Shown here one piece after another: positions 62,718-64,000 of a stretch of DNA of 64,000 nucleotides; the first letter of the stretch is position 1; every line of letters starts with the position of its first letter. The DNA lies in NCBI RefSeq assembly GCF_023242315.1, contig NZ_JALLIY010000016.1:62001-126000 (forward strand). Reading direction: 5' to 3'. This DNA comes from Pseudomonas sp. MWU13-2105 (lineage in GTDB: Bacteria > Pseudomonadota > Gammaproteobacteria > Pseudomonadales > Pseudomonadaceae). Under the pieces are notes generated by a model, which did not search any database, had not been told where the DNA came from, and saw only the letters and a list, made by a program, of their open reading frames with translations. The translations under genes and the position numbers were made by a program.

Positions 62718-64000
62718 TCATCGAGTCGCCACGGACCTGGCGTCGGGAGGTTGCCAGCCCCCACCTAGCGCCTTGAATGCCGCGACCGCGGCCCGCGCCG
62801 ATTCCGTTCGCGCCTGCGCTCGCGCATCGGAAGCCCGCAGCATCGTTTCGTCGGCGTACAAGACATCGATCAGGCTGGCCGTGCCTTTCTCGTAGGCAAT
62901 GAACGACGATTGGCGAGCCTGTGTCAGAGATGCCTCGCCCCCCGTCAGAGTGGTTGCCTGAACTTCCCGATTCACCAGGGCGGAGAAGGCATTCTCAACA
63001 TCCTCGGTAGCGCGTAATACGGACTGGCGGTAAACGGCCAGGGCTTCGGCTTCCTGCCCCTTGGCTTGATCGATTTGAGCGTTTATGCGGCCAAAGTCGA
63101 AAAGCCTCCAGCGCAGCCCCAGTACACCCGCCGACTGATTGGCGCCGCCGGTGAAAAGGTTGCCGCCGGATACGGCCGTGGCGCTACCCAGCAATGCGCT
63201 AAGGGAGAGTTTCGGGTAGTACTCGGCAATCGCCACCCCGATGTGTGCATTGGAGGCCGCCAGGCGGCGCTCAGCCACGATGAGATCCGGCCTACGGCGC
63301 AGCAGATCGGCCGGCGTTCCCGTGGCCTTTATCTGCGGTGCAAGAGGAATGCTCCCTGCATTTTCCAGTTGCGTGCGATGAGTACCTGGCGGTGTACCGA
63401 GCATTACATCCAGTGCATTCATGGCAGCATCCAGACTAGTCTGCAGCTCCGGCACTGTCGCTTGGACCTGCGACAGCGCGCCCTCAGTCTGGTGAACCTG
63501 ATAGTGGGCAGCGAGGCCCTTGCCGTAGAGCAAGCGGACTTTCTCTAACAGTTCCTGCTGCGTTTTGACTTGTCGGTTGGCAATGTCCAGCCGGGCCTGC
63601 AATCCGCGGAGAGTGATGTAGATATCGGCGGTTTGCGCAGCGATGGCCAGTCGTGTGGCAGCGGCGCCCGCCTCAGAAGCCTGGTACTCGGCGAATGCGG
63701 CTTCGCGCCCGCGTCGCAGGCCGCCAAAGACGTCAAGCTCCCAGCCAGCACCAAGGTTAACCTCGTAGGAGCTTCCATACCGATCATAGCCAGGTGTTGA
63801 GTTCAATACCTGGCCGAGCGGGGTCTCGACTGACTGGTAGGAACGCGCGGCCTGACCACTGATGTTCCCCGAGGGCAGTAAGGCAGCATTTGCGGCCCCC
63901 AATCCTGCCCGCGCCTGCGTGACTCGCGCCGACGCCTGCGCCAGATCCAGGTTCTGTTCAAGAGCCTTGGAGACAAAGTCGGTCAGCACTGGATCACCAA
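62718..64000 (-). CDS. RND efflux outer-membrane factor (NodT/OprM-type), 5' end beyond the window
   Basis: The minus-strand frame is open from the window edge to the stop at 62718-62720. Residues include AQASARVTQARAGLGAANAALLPS (in part), the outer-membrane factor repeats ELDVFGGLRRGREAAFAEYQASEAG (in part), TGTPADLLRRRPDLIVAERRL (in part) and LRWRLFDFGRINAQIDQAKG (in part). Two TolC-like repeats, each with helical barrel parts, are visible. It is the outer-membrane channel of an RND (OprM-like) drug efflux or export system; the pump and adaptor genes would lie to the right. Confidence 0.92.
   Translation of the reverse strand, partial: GDPVLTDFVSKALEQNLDLAQASARVTQARAGLGAANAALLPSGNISGQAARSYQSVETPLGQVLNSTPGYDRYGSSYEVNLGAGWELDVFGGLRRGREAAFAEYQASEAGAAATRLAIAAQTADIYITLRGLQARLDIANRQVKTQQELLEKVRLLYGKGLAAHYQVHQTEGALSQVQATVPELQTSLDAAMNALDVMLGTPPGTHRTQLENAGSIPLAPQIKATGTPADLLRRRPDLIVAERRLAASNAHIGVAIAEYYPKLSLSALLGSATAVSGGNLFTGGANQSAGVLGLRWRLFDFGRINAQIDQAKGQEAEALAVYRQSVLRATEDVENAFSALVNREVQATTLTGGEASLTQARQSSFIAYEKGTASLIDVLYADETMLRASDARAQARTESARAAVAAFKALGGGWQPPDARSVATR

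Overview
The window looks like chromosomal DNA of a fluorescent-group Pseudomonas. It is about 60% G+C, most genes have GGA/AGG-type ribosome sites, there is an inverted pair of Pseudomonas-type REP sequences (30387-30449), and chemotaxis receptors, LysR regulators and nutrient-scavenging ABC systems are abundant. I see no rRNA, tRNA, CRISPR array, intact insertion sequence or phage module. About 52 protein genes can be supported. Partial genes sit at both edges, and there are three gene remnants: an alpha/beta hydrolase, a metallophosphoesterase and a short-chain dehydrogenase.

Region 1 (1-12951) starts with the tail of an amino-acid ABC permease and a hydrolase remnant. A catabolic locus of unknown substrate follows: a Cache chemoreceptor, an MFS permease, an exported alpha/beta-hydrolase-fold protein, a LysR regulator, then a same-strand run of EthD-like protein, dicarboxylate symporter, carboxymuconolactone-decarboxylase-like protein, SDR, LigI-type amidohydrolase, SMP-30 lactonase, an orphan periplasmic binding protein and a second exported alpha/beta-hydrolase paralogue. 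Both paralogues have Ala where the nucleophilic Ser should be. Region 2 (13136-17002) has a GAF-GAF-GGDEF-EAL protein and a lipoprotein.

Region 3 (17208-40781) is an organosulfur-scavenging island. It holds an SsuB/SsuC-like importer, two flavin-dependent (LLM) monooxygenases, a class II aldolase, a LysR regulator divergent from a 3-mercaptopropionate/cysteine-type thiol dioxygenase and a four-domain rhodanese, two sulfonate-type binding proteins, an SfnB/DszC-like flavoprotein, a 2-hydroxyacid dehydrogenase and a TonB receptor. It ends with a leftward eight-gene operon joining two complete ABC importers to a flavin amine oxidase and a RidA imine hydrolase. A motif, AGCTATAACCTAAT or close variants, recurs in four AT-rich intergenic regions of or beside this island.

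Region 4 (41569-45544) is an MHYT-PAS hybrid histidine kinase followed by a REC-HD-GYP response regulator, probably a cyclic-di-GMP phosphorelay. Region 5 (45772-53398) is a dicarboxylate locus. Two aldolase-type genes diverge from an XRE-cupin regulator that precedes a three-subunit, apparently soluble, NAD(H)-linked fumarate-reductase-like complex and a DASS anion transporter. A palindrome, ATGACAC-TTT-GTGTCAT, lies between the divergent genes.

Region 6 (53602-64000) is a mosaic: an Aer-like PAS chemoreceptor, a flavodoxin, LysR/DoxX, an F420-reductase-like protein with an HxlR regulator, a TetR regulator with a FadL-type porin, and the outer-membrane component of an RND efflux pump running off the edge. 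The TetR and FadL genes each carry the same operator architecture, TGACC-N12-GGTCA. The metallophosphoesterase and SDR remnants show that this part has been reshuffled.
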